This document shows, in pieces, positions 8,176 through 19,422 of a DNA stretch of 64,000 nucleotides (position 1 is the stretch's first letter; each line of letters begins with the position of its first letter). The notes under the pieces are model-generated. The model searched no databases, was not told the DNA's origin, and worked only from the letters and a program-made list of their open reading frames with translations. The position numbers and the translations under genes are program-made. The stretch is from Vibrio ishigakensis (GTDB taxonomy: Bacteria; Pseudomonadota; Gammaproteobacteria; Enterobacterales; Vibrionaceae): positions 2,728,001 through 2,792,000 of the forward strand of contig NZ_AP024881.1 in assembly GCF_024347675.1 (NCBI RefSeq). Direction: 5' to 3'.

Positions 8176-11100
8176 TTAAAGCACTTGGATAGATACGGTT
8201 TTCTGTAGGAAGTCGAAGCTAATGACATAACGACCATCTGCTGGTGCAGTAAAGGTGATGTTATTGTCACCACCGATTGGTAGTGAGCCATCGGCTGCAG
8301 TAACTGCACTAGCGCCGTGTTCACATTGACCCCAATCGCCACAGGTAAACTTAAACTCATAAGTGGTACCTGCTGTTAGCTCTGCACTCTCGATAGTTAC
8401 AAGGCCATCGTCTTGAGCAAAGGCCATTAGATTTGCGGCATCATGATTCCAACCACCTACGATGGTGCCCGGAATGTACCAATCTTCACCTTCATAGCTC
8501 TCAACCAATTTGGCATCGATGATCTGTGGTGCTTGGTAATCAGTAGCATCGATAGCAAACTCATACATACCTAACTCAGAGAAGTTAGCTGGACAGTTAT
8601 CACCACCACAACCCATTTCCGTCTCCCATGAGCCTAGGGTGAACTTGTAACCAGTATCTGATGCCAAGCCAAGAGCTACCTTGTAGATGCCATTTCCAGC
8701 ATAAGGAACCTCAATGCCAGCAGGGTTCCAGAAGTCTGCTGGGAAATCACCCGCAATGTATACTTTCTGTTGTCCGAATGGAGGAACATCTTCTTTCGAA
8801 TCTACCGGAAGACCTGCACCCTGTGCACCATCCTGTGGCTGTACAAATACCGCTGTTGTCAGTGCTGGTACGTTGAAGGTATTACCTGCAAAGTATGCCT
8901 GCTGCACGACGGCATCGGCAGAGTCTTGTTGCACTGAGTGCAGCTCAAAACCTGAAGCAGCATCAACAGTAAAGTTTTGCTCTTCAGCAGTCGCATTCAC
9001 CACTACCACTACAGCGTCATAGTTAGGGTCCAAGTCAGCACCGGCTGATGTACCATCATCAATAGACATGACGATCAAGCCATAGGTTTGATCTTCACCA
9101 ACATTGTGGAAATCAACTCGGTCAGCCACATCATCTGCTGTTTGTAGTTGGAACAGTGGGCTAGAGGTACGAATCTTCAGAAGCTCTAGGAACTGCTGTT
9201 TAGTCAGTTCGATATCTGACTCATCCACATACAGACTCGTATCTGCGATGATCTGACCGATCAGCTCGTAGTTAGCACCATCTTTGTCCTCACGAGGTAG
9301 GCCTACGTTCCAGTTGTTGTCGCTACCATCAAAGCGAACGCGGTTGAACCAGTCTCCTGAATCATAAGAGTCGCGCTGCATCGACTTAGAGCGAAGCAGT
9401 TCTGAGCCCATATGAATAAATGGAATACCTTGACCTATCATAACCGTGGACATAGCGATGGTCTGCATGCGTGCACGCTCTTGCGGTGTTACCCCAATCG
9501 CTGTCTTATAAGCGTTGTTGTCCCAAAGGGTCTGGTTATCGTGCTTAGATACATAAGAGATGTTCTCTGAAGGAGACTTAGTGTAACCCGCAGGTGCACC
9601 GTTATAGTCAAGGTCTTTACCTGTAATGGTATTACCTTGAGAGTCGACCATAACAAAATCAGCTAGGTTACCCGCCATACCCAGACGCACTATGTCTTGG
9701 TTATGAAGCATATTAGTTAGCTCTTCCTGAGACTCGTCACGACGCTCGTTTGGATAAGCGGCGTTAGCAAAGCCTTGGTTCTTACGAAGACCTGTGCCGT
9801 CACCATCGAATGGGCTACCACCACGTACCGCATCACGCAGACGGTCAGAGAAGGTACCTATACCCGTGCCTGCCATATTGATCTGGGTAGCTTGCTCAAA
9901 GCGTGCGTTATTGGCTACCTCACCAAAATCCCAGCCTTCACCGTAGAATAGGATGTCAGGACGAACCTTACGTACCTCTTCTAGCGCTTCAACCATAAGG
10001 TCTTTTGGTTGGTGCGCCATCAAGTCAAAGCGGAAACCATCCACGTTGTACTCTTTCGCCCAGGTCACCAATGAGTCCACCATCAGCTTACCCATCATGC
10101 GGTTTTCGGTTGCTGTGTTATCACAACAAGTAGAAGTCTCAACGCCACCGGTGTTGATGTTTAGGCGGTGGTAGTATCCCGGAACTATCTTATCTAGAAC
10201 CGATTTCTCGTTCACACCCGAAGCGTTGGTGTGGTTGTACACCACGTCCATAACCAGTTTAAGGTCCATCTCATGAGTGGCTTTAACCATCTCACGGAAT
10301 TCCTTGATGCGCGCAGTGCCCTCAGCATTGGTCGCGTAACTGCCCTCTGGAACCGTGTAATGGAATGGGTCATAACCCCAGTTGAAGCTGTCCAACATGC
10401 GCAGGTCATTCATCAAGGTTTGCGCATCCTTGGTAGCAGGGTCGTAGCTCTCTAGTACACTTTCTAGAGTGGCGTTCTTATTCTCAGTACCACAAACAAC
10501 CGCTTCTGGCTTCACCTTACACAGATCACGTACTTTATCGTTAATGTCTACTGTGTTGGCTTCGTCTACTGTCGCAATATCAAAGGCAGGTAGAATGTGT
10601 AGCGTAGTTAGACCGGCCGCTTGAAGCTCTTGAAGATGCTGAACAGATTCACGCTTATCTTCGGTTAAGGCTAGGTATTTACCGTTGTACTTTTTCTTAC
10701 CTTTGCTATCGCTGAAGCTGAAATCTCTCAGGTGAGATTCATACAGGATGTGGTACTCATCTAGATACTCGCCATTGTCACCCACAGGGGTTTCTGGTCT
10801 TTCATACTTGTCCCAGCCTTTCGGCTTCAACTTTTTATCATTCGCCAAATCAACAACTTGGGAATAGCGAGAGTTGGTTGAAACGCTGTGCGAGTAAGGG
10901 TCTGTAACCATCACAGTTTCGATGCGCTTAGTGGTTGGGTGATAAACCGTTACCTCATAGCGATAGTAATCACCTACTACGCCATTAACCTGACCAGATT
11001 CCCATACACCTGTCTCAGGGTTCTCAGCTAGGTTAATCTTCTTGGTCTGTTTCTTATTCTTGTTGTAGATGTATAGATCTACGTTTTGAGCGGTTGGTGC

Positions 11101-12039
11101 CCACAGTTTAAATTCGGTGCGGGAGCCGTTTACGATAGCGCCCAGTTCTTCAGAGATAGCATTACCGGCATCTTCGTTAACAAACACATCATCCAGCACG
11201 CCAGCCTTTTGCACTTCAGTGGCCGCGAGTACCTTGTCTTCATCATCATAAGCGACCATGACGATCTGACTTTTCAGGATACGAGCTAGCTTTCTGTCTC
11301 GAACATCGATCTGAGTGCCTGTCATACCACTTAGGTGCGGGAAGCGTTGTTTTAACTCTTCACTCAGTTCACCTGTGATCGGCACATCAAGGGATTTACC
11401 ACCTGTGATCACATTGGTCTCTTCGTCAAGCTCGATGCGATTGCGTGGTGAGTATCTCAGCTCTACGCGTGCTGCATTAGCCGCGTCTTCCCAAGCGATT
11501 GTGTCTCTATCCAGCCAGTGAGCTTTTTGCCCATCGATAGCGATTGGGCGCTCAGAGATCGGCTCATAATAGAGTTGGCTCGAACCATGGAAGCCAAACA
11601 AGCCTCGCGTTTCACCCAGCTCTGTCAGCTGAACCTTTTGGTTTGCACTACCAAAGGCTTTATCGTCACCCTTGTGAAGGATGAAGTTCATACATGTGTG
11701 AGGGTCGCTCGCATCTAGGTCTACATTCAGCACGTAATACGCGCCATATGTGTCACTAAAGCCTGAAACTGGATACGGATCATTCCAATCCGTACCGCCT
11801 GAACCAATACCCATTTTTTCAAGGTCTGTGCTGGTACAGCCTTCACCATTCCATAGGTGCAGACCCCAACCGTTGTACTCGGCCTCGTTGTCGGTACCGC
11901 GGTTATAATAGATAACGACTTCATCGTCTTGTGCTGGGTAAAGATCCGATGCTTGGGCAACACCGCCACTCATCAACATGATCGAAGTTACCATCATAGG
12001 CATGGTGGTCTTCGCCAATGTATTTATTTTGAACTTCAT
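8176..12039 (-). CDS. pulA: Secreted pullulanase-type alpha-1,6-glucosidase
   Basis: Debranching enzyme for pullulan, starch and glycogen fragments, 1287 aa. I chose the ATG at 12039 because GGAAGGG lies just before it and a Sec signal ending GGVAQA follows; an in-frame start at 12162 would add 41 implausible residues. There is no lipobox, unlike Klebsiella PulA. Order: N-terminal CBM41-like starch-binding domain (~35-140), pullulanase N domains, GH13 barrel with nucleophile in DGFRFDLMAH (~668), acid/base in YGEGWDFG (~699) and SKHDNQT (~833), then a C-terminal extension with two related beta domains from about residue 1090 (YIAGDFP and YIPGTIVGG segments). Export may use type II secretion. 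Confidence 0.93.
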   Translation of the reverse strand: MKFKINTLAKTTMPMMVTSIMLMSGGVAQASDLYPAQDDEVVIYYNRGTDNEAEYNGWGLHLWNGEGCTSTDLEKMGIGSGGTDWNDPYPVSGFSDTYGAYYVLNVDLDASDPHTCMNFILHKGDDKAFGSANQKVQLTELGETRGLFGFHGSSQLYYEPISERPIAIDGQKAHWLDRDTIAWEDAANAARVELRYSPRNRIELDEETNVITGGKSLDVPITGELSEELKQRFPHLSGMTGTQIDVRDRKLARILKSQIVMVAYDDEDKVLAATEVQKAGVLDDVFVNEDAGNAISEELGAIVNGSRTEFKLWAPTAQNVDLYIYNKNKKQTKKINLAENPETGVWESGQVNGVVGDYYRYEVTVYHPTTKRIETVMVTDPYSHSVSTNSRYSQVVDLANDKKLKPKGWDKYERPETPVGDNGEYLDEYHILYESHLRDFSFSDSKGKKKYNGKYLALTEDKRESVQHLQELQAAGLTTLHILPAFDIATVDEANTVDINDKVRDLCKVKPEAVVCGTENKNATLESVLESYDPATKDAQTLMNDLRMLDSFNWGYDPFHYTVPEGSYATNAEGTARIKEFREMVKATHEMDLKLVMDVVYNHTNASGVNEKSVLDKIVPGYYHRLNINTGGVETSTCCDNTATENRMMGKLMVDSLVTWAKEYNVDGFRFDLMAHQPKDLMVEALEEVRKVRPDILFYGEGWDFGEVANNARFEQATQINMAGTGIGTFSDRLRDAVRGGSPFDGDGTGLRKNQGFANAAYPNERRDESQEELTNMLHNQDIVRLGMAGNLADFVMVDSQGNTITGKDLDYNGAPAGYTKSPSENISYVSKHDNQTLWDNNAYKTAIGVTPQERARMQTIAMSTVMIGQGIPFIHMGSELLRSKSMQRDSYDSGDWFNRVRFDGSDNNWNVGLPREDKDGANYELIGQIIADTSLYVDESDIELTKQQFLELLKIRTSSPLFQLQTADDVADRVDFHNVGEDQTYGLIVMSIDDGTSAGADLDPNYDAVVVVVNATAEEQNFTVDAASGFELHSVQQDSADAVVQQAYFAGNTFNVPALTTAVFVQPQDGAQGAGLPVDSKEDVPPFGQQKVYIAGDFPADFWNPAGIEVPYAGNGIYKVALGLASDTGYKFTLGSWETEMGCGGDNCPANFSELGMYEFAIDATDYQAPQIIDAKLVESYEGEDWYIPGTIVGGWNHDAANLMAFAQDDGLVTIESAELTAGTTYEFKFTCGDWGQCEHGASAVTAADGSLPIGGDNNITFTAPADGRYVISFDFLQKTVSIQVL

Positions 12040-12232
12040 AATCCCTTCCAAAAAATTTGCTACAGAATTAAACCGAGGCCCCCTGCCTCGATAGGCGTAT
12101 ATGTTAGGAAGAAAGTCGTGCCACAAAGTGTGATAGCGTACGTAAAAAGTCTTTTTAAACAATTAGATAGAGATATATGCAAGGAGAGTCACTAAATGCA
12201 GGTGTACAAAAAACAGTCCTATTCACGCTTTG

Positions 12233-12242
12233 TAGGATGAGG
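12233..12242 (+). promoter_or_regulatory. Candidate MalT box upstream of pulA
   Basis: TAGGATGAGG matches the MalT box GGGGATGAGG at 8 of 10 positions. It lies about 195 bp upstream of the pulA start and points away from the gene. MalT is the maltotriose-dependent activator of pulA in enterobacteria. Confidence 0.4.
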
Positions 12243-12279
12243 GATTCACCCCCTAAAACCATTCATCTACTCCCTTAAT

Positions 12280-12289
12280 CTCATCCCTA
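12280..12289 (-). promoter_or_regulatory. Second candidate MalT box upstream of pulA
   Basis: Read on the minus strand, TAGGGATGAG contains the core GGGATGAG in the direction of pulA transcription, about 240 bp upstream of the start. With the site at 12233 it forms an inverted pair. The distance from the start codon implies a long leader or promoter-distal binding. Confidence 0.4.
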
Positions 12290-12328
12290 GCATTCACAGA
12301 GCAAATAACAGATTCAGAACTCGAGGCA

Positions 12329-12357
12329 AAAAAAAGCGAGGGTAAAAACCCTCGCTC
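12329..12357 (-). terminator. Terminator of groSL operon
   Basis: On the minus strand AGCGAGGGT-tttt-ACCCTCGCT is followed by seven T, 23 bp after the groL stop codon. Confidence 0.92.
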
Positions 12358-12379
12358 TTAAATCGATAAATCGACTGGA

Positions 12380-14029
<1,650 letters not shown>

Positions 14030-14079
14030 TTATTCCTTTCTAAATTCGATTTTTCGTTTTCGTTGTGATTCAGAATCGA

Positions 14080-14370
14080 TTATTCAACGATTGCCATGAT
14101 GTCGTTTTCAGACATGATAAGAACTTCTTTGCCGTCGATCTTCTCAGTCTTAGTGCCGTAGCCTTCAGAGAAAATAACAGTATCGCCAACCTTCACGTCT
14201 AGTGGTTGAACCGTACCGTTTTCAAGGATGCGACCTTTACCAACTGCAACTACGATACCGCGTGTAGATTTTTCAGCAGCAGAACCAGTTAGTACGATGC
14301 CGCCAGCAGACTTTGATTCAACTTCTTGACGCTCAACGATAACTCGGTCGTGTAATGGACGAATGTTCAT
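14080..14370 (-). CDS. groS: Co-chaperonin GroES
   Basis: Ten-kDa lid of the GroEL chamber, 96 aa, standard length. It starts [14 protein letters not shown] and carries the mobile-loop region ([18 protein letters not shown], residues ~21-38). It is first in the groSL operon, behind a recognisable sigma-32 promoter about 70 bp upstream. The ATG is preceded by an AGGAG ribosome binding site. Confidence 0.98.
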   Translation of the reverse strand: MNIRPLHDRVIVERQEVESKSAGGIVLTGSAAEKSTRGIVVAVGKGRILENGTVQPLDVKVGDTVIFSEGYGTKTEKIDGKEVLIMSENDIMAIVE

Positions 14371-14437
14371 CGATTGATTCTCCTAAATTAACTTTCCTGA
14401 TAGATGATTGGATGCCATTTCTTGGCTAACGCTAACT

Positions 14438-14470
14438 ATGATGGGGATTAACGGGGCAAACCCAAGGGGG
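14438..14470 (-). promoter_or_regulatory. Sigma-32 heat-shock promoter of groSL
   Basis: On the minus strand CCCCCTTGGGT is followed, after 13 bp, by CCCCATCAT. This closely matches the sigma-32 consensus (CTTGAAA, 13-14 bp, CCCCATNTA) and the E. coli groE promoter. No CIRCE element was seen, so control is by RpoH rather than HrcA. Confidence 0.85.
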
Positions 14471-14609
14471 GCAGACAAGAAATTTACAAAAATTGTGCGC
14501 TGAAACCGTTTACGTCCGACTATGAATAAGCAAAGGCTGGCACAGTTGTAGCTGAGTGTGAGCGAAATGGTTATGCTAGCCCATCACGACTCAAGAGTAG
14601 TTCTATTAG

Positions 14610-15950
14610 ATGCAAGATAAACACGGTTTGTTAACCGACCCTATCAGCGATGTTTTGCGAAAAATGACCCTGCCTATGGTGTTTGGTATTGTCGCGATCT
14701 TGCTGATGAACCTAGTGGATGCCTTCTTTATCTCTCTGCTGGGTACCGAGCCTCTTGCGGCGGTTAGCTTCACTTTCCCTGTTACCTTTGGTCTGAACAG
14801 TCTGACTATGGGCGTTGGCCTTGGCATCTCTACCTTTGTGGGGCGCTTTCTCGGTCAAGGGGATAGCAAGACGGCCGCTCGTTTCTCGAGTCACGGTATC
14901 CTCCTTGCGGTGCTTTTGGTTATCTGCGTATCTTCGTTAGGAATTCGCTTCCATGAGCCACTGTTTCTTGCCCTAGGCGCAACACCGGATCTCTTACCTC
15001 TCATAGAGCAGTACATGCATATCTGGTTCTTAGCAATTCCGCTTCTGACGATACCTATGACCGGCAATGCAGCCATACGCGCCAGTGGCGATACCAAAAC
15101 CCCATCGCAGATGATGATGTTTGCCGCCCTAGTTAATGCCATCCTCGACCCGATTCTTATCTTTGGTTATCTGGGTGCGCCTAAGCTAGGCATTCAAGGT
15201 GCAGCTATCGCCAGTGCTATTAGTTGGGGGGCAGCATTAGTTTGGTCGCTGAGCCTGCTGATCAAGCGTGAAAAACTGCTCAAGCTCCCATCGCCAAAGT
15301 TTCTGATCCAAGACTGGAAACAGATACTGCATATCTCGTTGCCTGCAGCTATCTCTAACTCGCTAGTACCTATCTCCAATGCCATCTTGATGAAGCTAGT
15401 ATCAGCACAAGGAGTATTTGCAGTAGCGGCCTATGGTGCGGCGCAGCGTGTGGAATCATTACTTATTATTGTTTTGATGGCACTCACTTCAGCTTTGACG
15501 CCGTTTCTTGCGCAGAACCTAGGGGCAAAGAACATCAAGCGCTGCTTCGATGCTCTGTTCCTATGTATGCGCTTTTCTATTCTGTTTCAGATACTTATCT
15601 TTATCATGATGGTGCCACTTAGCACCTCTATCGCCGGTCTGTTTAGCCAAGAGATTCAGGTACAAGACCTGCTGTGGTTATATCTGATGTGCGTGCCGAT
15701 CAGCTACGGATTTCAAGGGGTGGTAATGGTGTTGGTGAGCGCGTTAAACGCACTGCATCAGCCATCTAAAGCCTTCTTATGGAGCTGCTTAAGACTGTTT
15801 GCTTTTACTCTGCCTTGTGCCTGGGTTGGCGCAGAGTTCTATGGAGAACAAGGTCTGTTTGTTGGGATAGGTGTGGGGAATATCCTAGCTGGAGTGGCGG
15901 GTTACCTGTATGCACTCCAACTAAGAAAACAAGCGGATAGCTTGCTTTAA
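14610..15950 (+). CDS. MATE family multidrug efflux transporter
   Basis: 446 aa integral membrane protein with about 12 hydrophobic segments in two homologous halves, the MATE layout. The start MTLPMVFGIVAILLMNLVDAFFI and the internal GNAAIRASGDTKTPSQ segment are typical of the VmrA/NorM-like branch. Members export cationic drugs using a sodium or proton gradient; the substrate here cannot be predicted. It is divergent from groS and convergent with cysE, with only 9 bp between the stops and no terminator visible between them. Confidence 0.88.
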   Translation: MQDKHGLLTDPISDVLRKMTLPMVFGIVAILLMNLVDAFFISLLGTEPLAAVSFTFPVTFGLNSLTMGVGLGISTFVGRFLGQGDSKTAARFSSHGILLAVLLVICVSSLGIRFHEPLFLALGATPDLLPLIEQYMHIWFLAIPLLTIPMTGNAAIRASGDTKTPSQMMMFAALVNAILDPILIFGYLGAPKLGIQGAAIASAISWGAALVWSLSLLIKREKLLKLPSPKFLIQDWKQILHISLPAAISNSLVPISNAILMKLVSAQGVFAVAAYGAAQRVESLLIIVLMALTSALTPFLAQNLGAKNIKRCFDALFLCMRFSILFQILIFIMMVPLSTSIAGLFSQEIQVQDLLWLYLMCVPISYGFQGVVMVLVSALNALHQPSKAFLWSCLRLFAFTLPCAWVGAEFYGEQGLFVGIGVGNILAGVAGYLYALQLRKQADSLL

Positions 15951-15959
15951 ATAAACGAG

Positions 15960-16781
15960 CTAAATACCGTCGCCGCCGATAAAGCTTTGTGACTTGCCGT
16001 TGAACTGTTGGTCCATATCCTCTGAAGGTTTATCAGATTGAGGACGACCCACAATCTTAGCAGGTACACCAGCAACCGTAGTGTGAGGTGGTACGGCCTG
16101 AAGCACTACAGAACAAGAGCCGATCTTAGCACCCTCGCCCACCTCGATATTGCCAAGGATCTTGGCACCAGCACCAATCATCACGCCCTCGCGGATTTTA
16201 GGGTGACGGTCACCAGACTCTTTACCTGTACCACCTAGGGTCACATCCTGCAGAATAGAAACGTCATTCTCTACCACGGCCGTCTCACCGATAACAATAC
16301 CGGTAGCGTGGTCGAGCATTATGCCGTTACCTATCTTAGCCGCAGGGTGAATATCCACCTGACACGCCACAGAGATCTGGTTTTGTAGATAGGTAGCTAG
16401 AGCCACACGCCCCTGCTTCCACAGCCAATTCGCGATGCGATAGCCTTGAAGAGCATGGAAGCCTTTCAGATATAGAAGCGGCGCCGAGTACATAGAAACC
16501 GCGGGGTCACGGTTTACGGTAGCGTAGATATCATAAGCCGCAGACTTAGTGATCTCAGGGTCAGCGGCAAGAGCTTCTTCGATAACATCACGCACGCCCA
16601 TGGCAGACATGGACGCAGTGCGGAGTTTGTTGGCCAGAATGTAACTCAGGCTAGCAGCAAAGCTATCATGATTGATAATGGTGGCATGATAAAAACTCGC
16701 CAACATAGGCTCTTCATCCGCCTGCTTTCTTGCCTCTTTAACGATGCAATCCCATACCTGTGCCGGTTTACATTCTGTCAT
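15960..16781 (-). CDS. cysE: Serine O-acetyltransferase
   Basis: Transfers acetyl from acetyl-CoA to L-serine to make O-acetylserine, the carbon skeleton for cysteine. 273 aa, family length. The N-terminal helical domain is followed by left-handed beta-helix hexapeptide repeats (IHPAAKIGNGIMLDHATGIVIG region, residues ~142-235) containing the catalytic Asp/His pair. It lies 17 bp after gpsA on the same strand, the conserved gpsA-cysE order of gammaproteobacteria. The C-terminal tail extends ~30 residues past the beta helix and probably carries the cysteine feedback element. Confidence 0.96.
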   Translation of the reverse strand: MTECKPAQVWDCIVKEARKQADEEPMLASFYHATIINHDSFAASLSYILANKLRTASMSAMGVRDVIEEALAADPEITKSAAYDIYATVNRDPAVSMYSAPLLYLKGFHALQGYRIANWLWKQGRVALATYLQNQISVACQVDIHPAAKIGNGIMLDHATGIVIGETAVVENDVSILQDVTLGGTGKESGDRHPKIREGVMIGAGAKILGNIEVGEGAKIGSCSVVLQAVPPHTTVAGVPAKIVGRPQSDKPSEDMDQQFNGKSQSFIGGDGI

Positions 16782-16798
16782 TAACTTCTTCCTTGGGC

Positions 16799-17821
16799 TT
16801 ATCTTTCTGCTTTTTTATCTCGAGCTAATAGGTCTTGCGCAGCCAAGCGCGCATCTTTACCTTGATATAGAACTTGATAGATTTGGTCAACTATTGGCAT
16901 TTCAACCCCTTGGCGTCCTGCCAGCATCCAAACTTCTTTGGTATTTCTATAACCTTCAACCACTTGGCCGATCTCTTCTTGTGCAGTATCCACATCTTGT
17001 CCCTTGCCTAGGGCAAGACCGAAGCGACGGTTACGCGATTGGTTATCGGTACAAGTTAAGACTAGATCGCCCAATCCAGCCATACCCATAAAGGTCTCAG
17101 GCTTAGCACCGAGCGCCGCGCCCAGGCGAGTCATCTCCGCCAAACCACGAGTAATAAGTGCAGTACGAGCGTTGGCACCAAAACCAATGCCGTCAGACAT
17201 ACCCGCACCGATAGCGATAACGTTCTTCACCGCGCCACCAAGCTGCATACCGATAAAGTCGTCATTAGCATACACGCGGAATGACTTACTGCAGTGGATC
17301 TTCTCTTGAAGCTCCTCTGCAAATTCAGGACTCGATGAAGCTACTGAGATAGCCGTTGGCATACCCATAGCCAGCTCTTTCGCAAAAGTAGGACCGGAAA
17401 GAACCGCCAGTGGGTAGTTCTCTCCTAGGATGTCGATAGCCACATCTTTCAGCAAGCGACCGGTCTCAGGCTCAAGACCCTTGGTTGCCCAACAGATACG
17501 ATGCTCAGCAGTTAAATGCGGTTTTAGGCTGTTTAAAACAATGCCAAATACATGGCTTGGAACCACAACTAGGATGTCACGACAGGCTGCTACCGCTTTA
17601 GCTAGATCCGCCTCAATAACCAGAGACTCAGGAAAGGCTACGTCTGACAGGAATTCTTTGTTCTCTCTGTCCTGCTCAAGGCGATGCATATGTTCAGGCT
17701 CATGGCCCCATAGAACAACCTTAGAGTTACGCGCGAGCGCAATTGCCAGCGAGGTGCCATATGAGCCAGCGCCGATTACCGTCATCGATACATCAGAAAA
17801 GTCGGTGGTAGTTTCAGCCAT
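16799..17821 (-). CDS. gpsA: NAD(P)-dependent glycerol-3-phosphate dehydrogenase
   Basis: Reduces dihydroxyacetone phosphate to sn-glycerol 3-phosphate, the backbone of phospholipids. I chose the ATG at 17821 (340 aa) because GGAAG lies 5 bp before it; an upstream in-frame ATG at 17851 would add ten residues. The Rossmann motif [10 protein letters not shown] is near the N terminus, the catalytic lysine stretch [13 protein letters not shown] is in the middle and the C-terminal all-helical domain is complete. It sits between secB and cysE as in E. coli. Confidence 0.96.
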   Translation of the reverse strand: MAETTTDFSDVSMTVIGAGSYGTSLAIALARNSKVVLWGHEPEHMHRLEQDRENKEFLSDVAFPESLVIEADLAKAVAACRDILVVVPSHVFGIVLNSLKPHLTAEHRICWATKGLEPETGRLLKDVAIDILGENYPLAVLSGPTFAKELAMGMPTAISVASSSPEFAEELQEKIHCSKSFRVYANDDFIGMQLGGAVKNVIAIGAGMSDGIGFGANARTALITRGLAEMTRLGAALGAKPETFMGMAGLGDLVLTCTDNQSRNRRFGLALGKGQDVDTAQEEIGQVVEGYRNTKEVWMLAGRQGVEMPIVDQIYQVLYQGKDARLAAQDLLARDKKAER

Positions 17822-17871
17822 AGTTACTTCCGTTTGCTTGAATAGATCCACAAGAGTATAACCTCTCGAGA

Positions 17872-17920
17872 AATAAAAAATGCACGTCTTGCCAGGGTTT
17901 CTGACAGGAAGTGCATTTTC
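17872..17920 (-). terminator. Probable terminator between secB and gpsA
   Basis: Outer arms AAAATGCAC and GTGCATTTT enclose a 25-nt inner region that can itself pair partly. On the minus strand it is followed by TTTTT, about 30 bp after the secB stop, so gpsA-cysE may need readthrough or their own promoter. Confidence 0.6.
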
Positions 17921-17947
17921 GAAGATTAAGTCAGTATGAACTAACTA

Positions 17948-18427
17948 TTAAGCGTCAGCTTGAGGTTGCTCTTGCTGCTGCTGTTGGTTTTGTAGGTAGT
18001 TCATGAACAGAGCGTCAAAGTTAACTGGCGCTAGGTTTAGTTGAGGGAAGGTACCCTTGATTACTAGGCTTGAGATAGTTTCGCGAGCGTATGGGAACAG
18101 GATGTTCGGGCAGAACGCGCCTAGGCAATGTGCTAGTTGACCTGGTTCCATATCTTCAGCAGTGAAGATACCGCCTTGTTGGATTTCACATAGGAAAGCA
18201 GTTTCGTCTGCATTCTTAACAGTCACAGTTAGACGTAGAACTACTTCGTAAACGCCTTCACCTAGTTGAGCACTCTTAGTGTCAAGGTCTAGGTTCACAT
18301 CTGGGTTCCACTCTTTTTGGAACATAGTTGGTGAGTTTGGCGCTTCAAACGACAGATCTTTTAGGAAGATGCGTTGGATTGCGAAGTTTTGTTGTGGCTG
18401 TTGAGCCGCTGCTGCTGCGTCAGACAT
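17948..18427 (-). CDS. secB: Protein-export chaperone SecB
   Basis: Cytosolic tetrameric chaperone that keeps preproteins unfolded and delivers them to SecA. 159 aa. The conserved core starts [17 protein letters not shown] and includes the GGIFTAEDM and [11 protein letters not shown] stretches. Both ends are glutamine-rich (AAAAQQPQQ at the start, [11 protein letters not shown] at the end), longer than in E. coli and common in vibrios. It follows yibN after a 107 bp gap in which E. coli carries grxC. Confidence 0.97.
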   Translation of the reverse strand: MSDAAAAAQQPQQNFAIQRIFLKDLSFEAPNSPTMFQKEWNPDVNLDLDTKSAQLGEGVYEVVLRLTVTVKNADETAFLCEIQQGGIFTAEDMEPGQLAHCLGAFCPNILFPYARETISSLVIKGTFPQLNLAPVNFDALFMNYLQNQQQQQEQPQADA

Positions 18428-18534
18428 GGTATTTTCCTTTAATATTTCTCATTGATGATGAGGCTTTCACTTTGCTTGGTGGCGATACTAATCAGCGACC
18501 TTTACATCTTTGTGAATCCAAGCCTCAACTCGAA

Positions 18535-19002
18535 TTAGTTGTTGTGCGCTTGCTTACGTTTACGTGGCTCTTTCTTAACGCGCACCAAAGGTAGGTTCGC
18601 GTCAGTCCATGAAGTTAGACCATGCTTCAATACAAACACTTTTTCAAAGCCAGACTTAGCGAGTGCGTTTGCACTGTCGATCGCCGTTTGACCAGTTTTG
18701 CATACTACGATGATTGGGTCGCTTTTACGGTTTTCAAGCTCACCAAATGACTCGTCTTTGATGTCTGATGGCAAAATGTGAACTGCGTCAGTAATGTGGC
18801 CCTTTTTGAACTCATCTTTTGAACGAACATCTACCACTACACCGTTTTCGCGGTTGATCAGAGTTGTTAGTTCTTGAGTATCAATTTCTTTGTAACCCGC
18901 GGTGGACGATTTGACGATGTTCATCACCAAAGCCACGATCAGACCAACCCAAATAACAGTCAGAATTAGGTTCTGCTGTGCAAATTCGAAAATCTCTTGC
19001 AT
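18535..19002 (-). CDS. yibN: Membrane-anchored rhodanese-like protein YibN
   Basis: 155 aa. One N-terminal transmembrane helix (residues ~12-29) is followed by a single rhodanese domain with VDVRSKDEFKKGHI and the active-site loop VVVCKTGQTA. The catalytic cysteine is present, so sulfurtransferase or thiol chemistry is possible; the physiological substrate is unknown. It heads the yibN-secB-gpsA-cysE cluster conserved in gammaproteobacteria. The C-terminal tail is basic. Confidence 0.9.
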   Translation of the reverse strand: MQEIFEFAQQNLILTVIWVGLIVALVMNIVKSSTAGYKEIDTQELTTLINRENGVVVDVRSKDEFKKGHITDAVHILPSDIKDESFGELENRKSDPIIVVCKTGQTAIDSANALAKSGFEKVFVLKHGLTSWTDANLPLVRVKKEPRKRKQAHNN

Positions 19003-19422
19003 CTATCGATACTCTTTTTTAATTCATAAAGTGAAAAATTTAAGCCGCAGTATACCACTACCTATCTAGGATGCGACAAGATGCGCCCTAGGATCCCCTA
19101 AGAAAAAGAGATCATAGATCACGTATGAGCCAAGAATTGATTTCAAATCGTAAAGATAAGTCACAGATAAAAAATGCCGTATGAGTTTTGAAACTAAATT
19201 TCTAATGTTGTATAAAATTCAAACGCAACAGACTCAGAACTGAGATCGAGATAAAATTTAATTGATCTGATAGCGTCGCATCTGAGCTTTTCTGTAGTAA
19301 AATTACGCTAAATGTTCTCTTTGTCGAAAACTGAACAACGAAGAATTCGCTCATGCTCGAATCATTCGGGTGAGAGCTTCACCAGTTTATTGAGTTAAAT
19401 TTTCAAATATAGAGGTCAACCT
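19003..19422. other. Intergenic region between divergent yibN and gpmI
   Basis: 420 bp of AT-rich DNA without a convincing ORF. It must hold promoters for both genes. I could not identify a clear -35/-10 pair. Near gpmI, GCTCATGCTCGAATCATTCGGGTGA (19350-19374, given here only by position and key parts GCTC and TGAG) may fold in the gpmI leader. Confidence 0.5.

Larger units (their letters stand above)
12040..12379. other. Intergenic region between pulA and groL
   Basis: Holds the pulA promoter region with two candidate MalT boxes and, at its high-coordinate end, the groL terminator. I saw no further gene. Confidence 0.7.

Noticed and set aside
12040..12162. 41-codon N-terminal extension of pullulanase
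   Set aside because: It would bury the signal peptide inside the protein; the ATG at 12039 has a strong GGAAGGG site.
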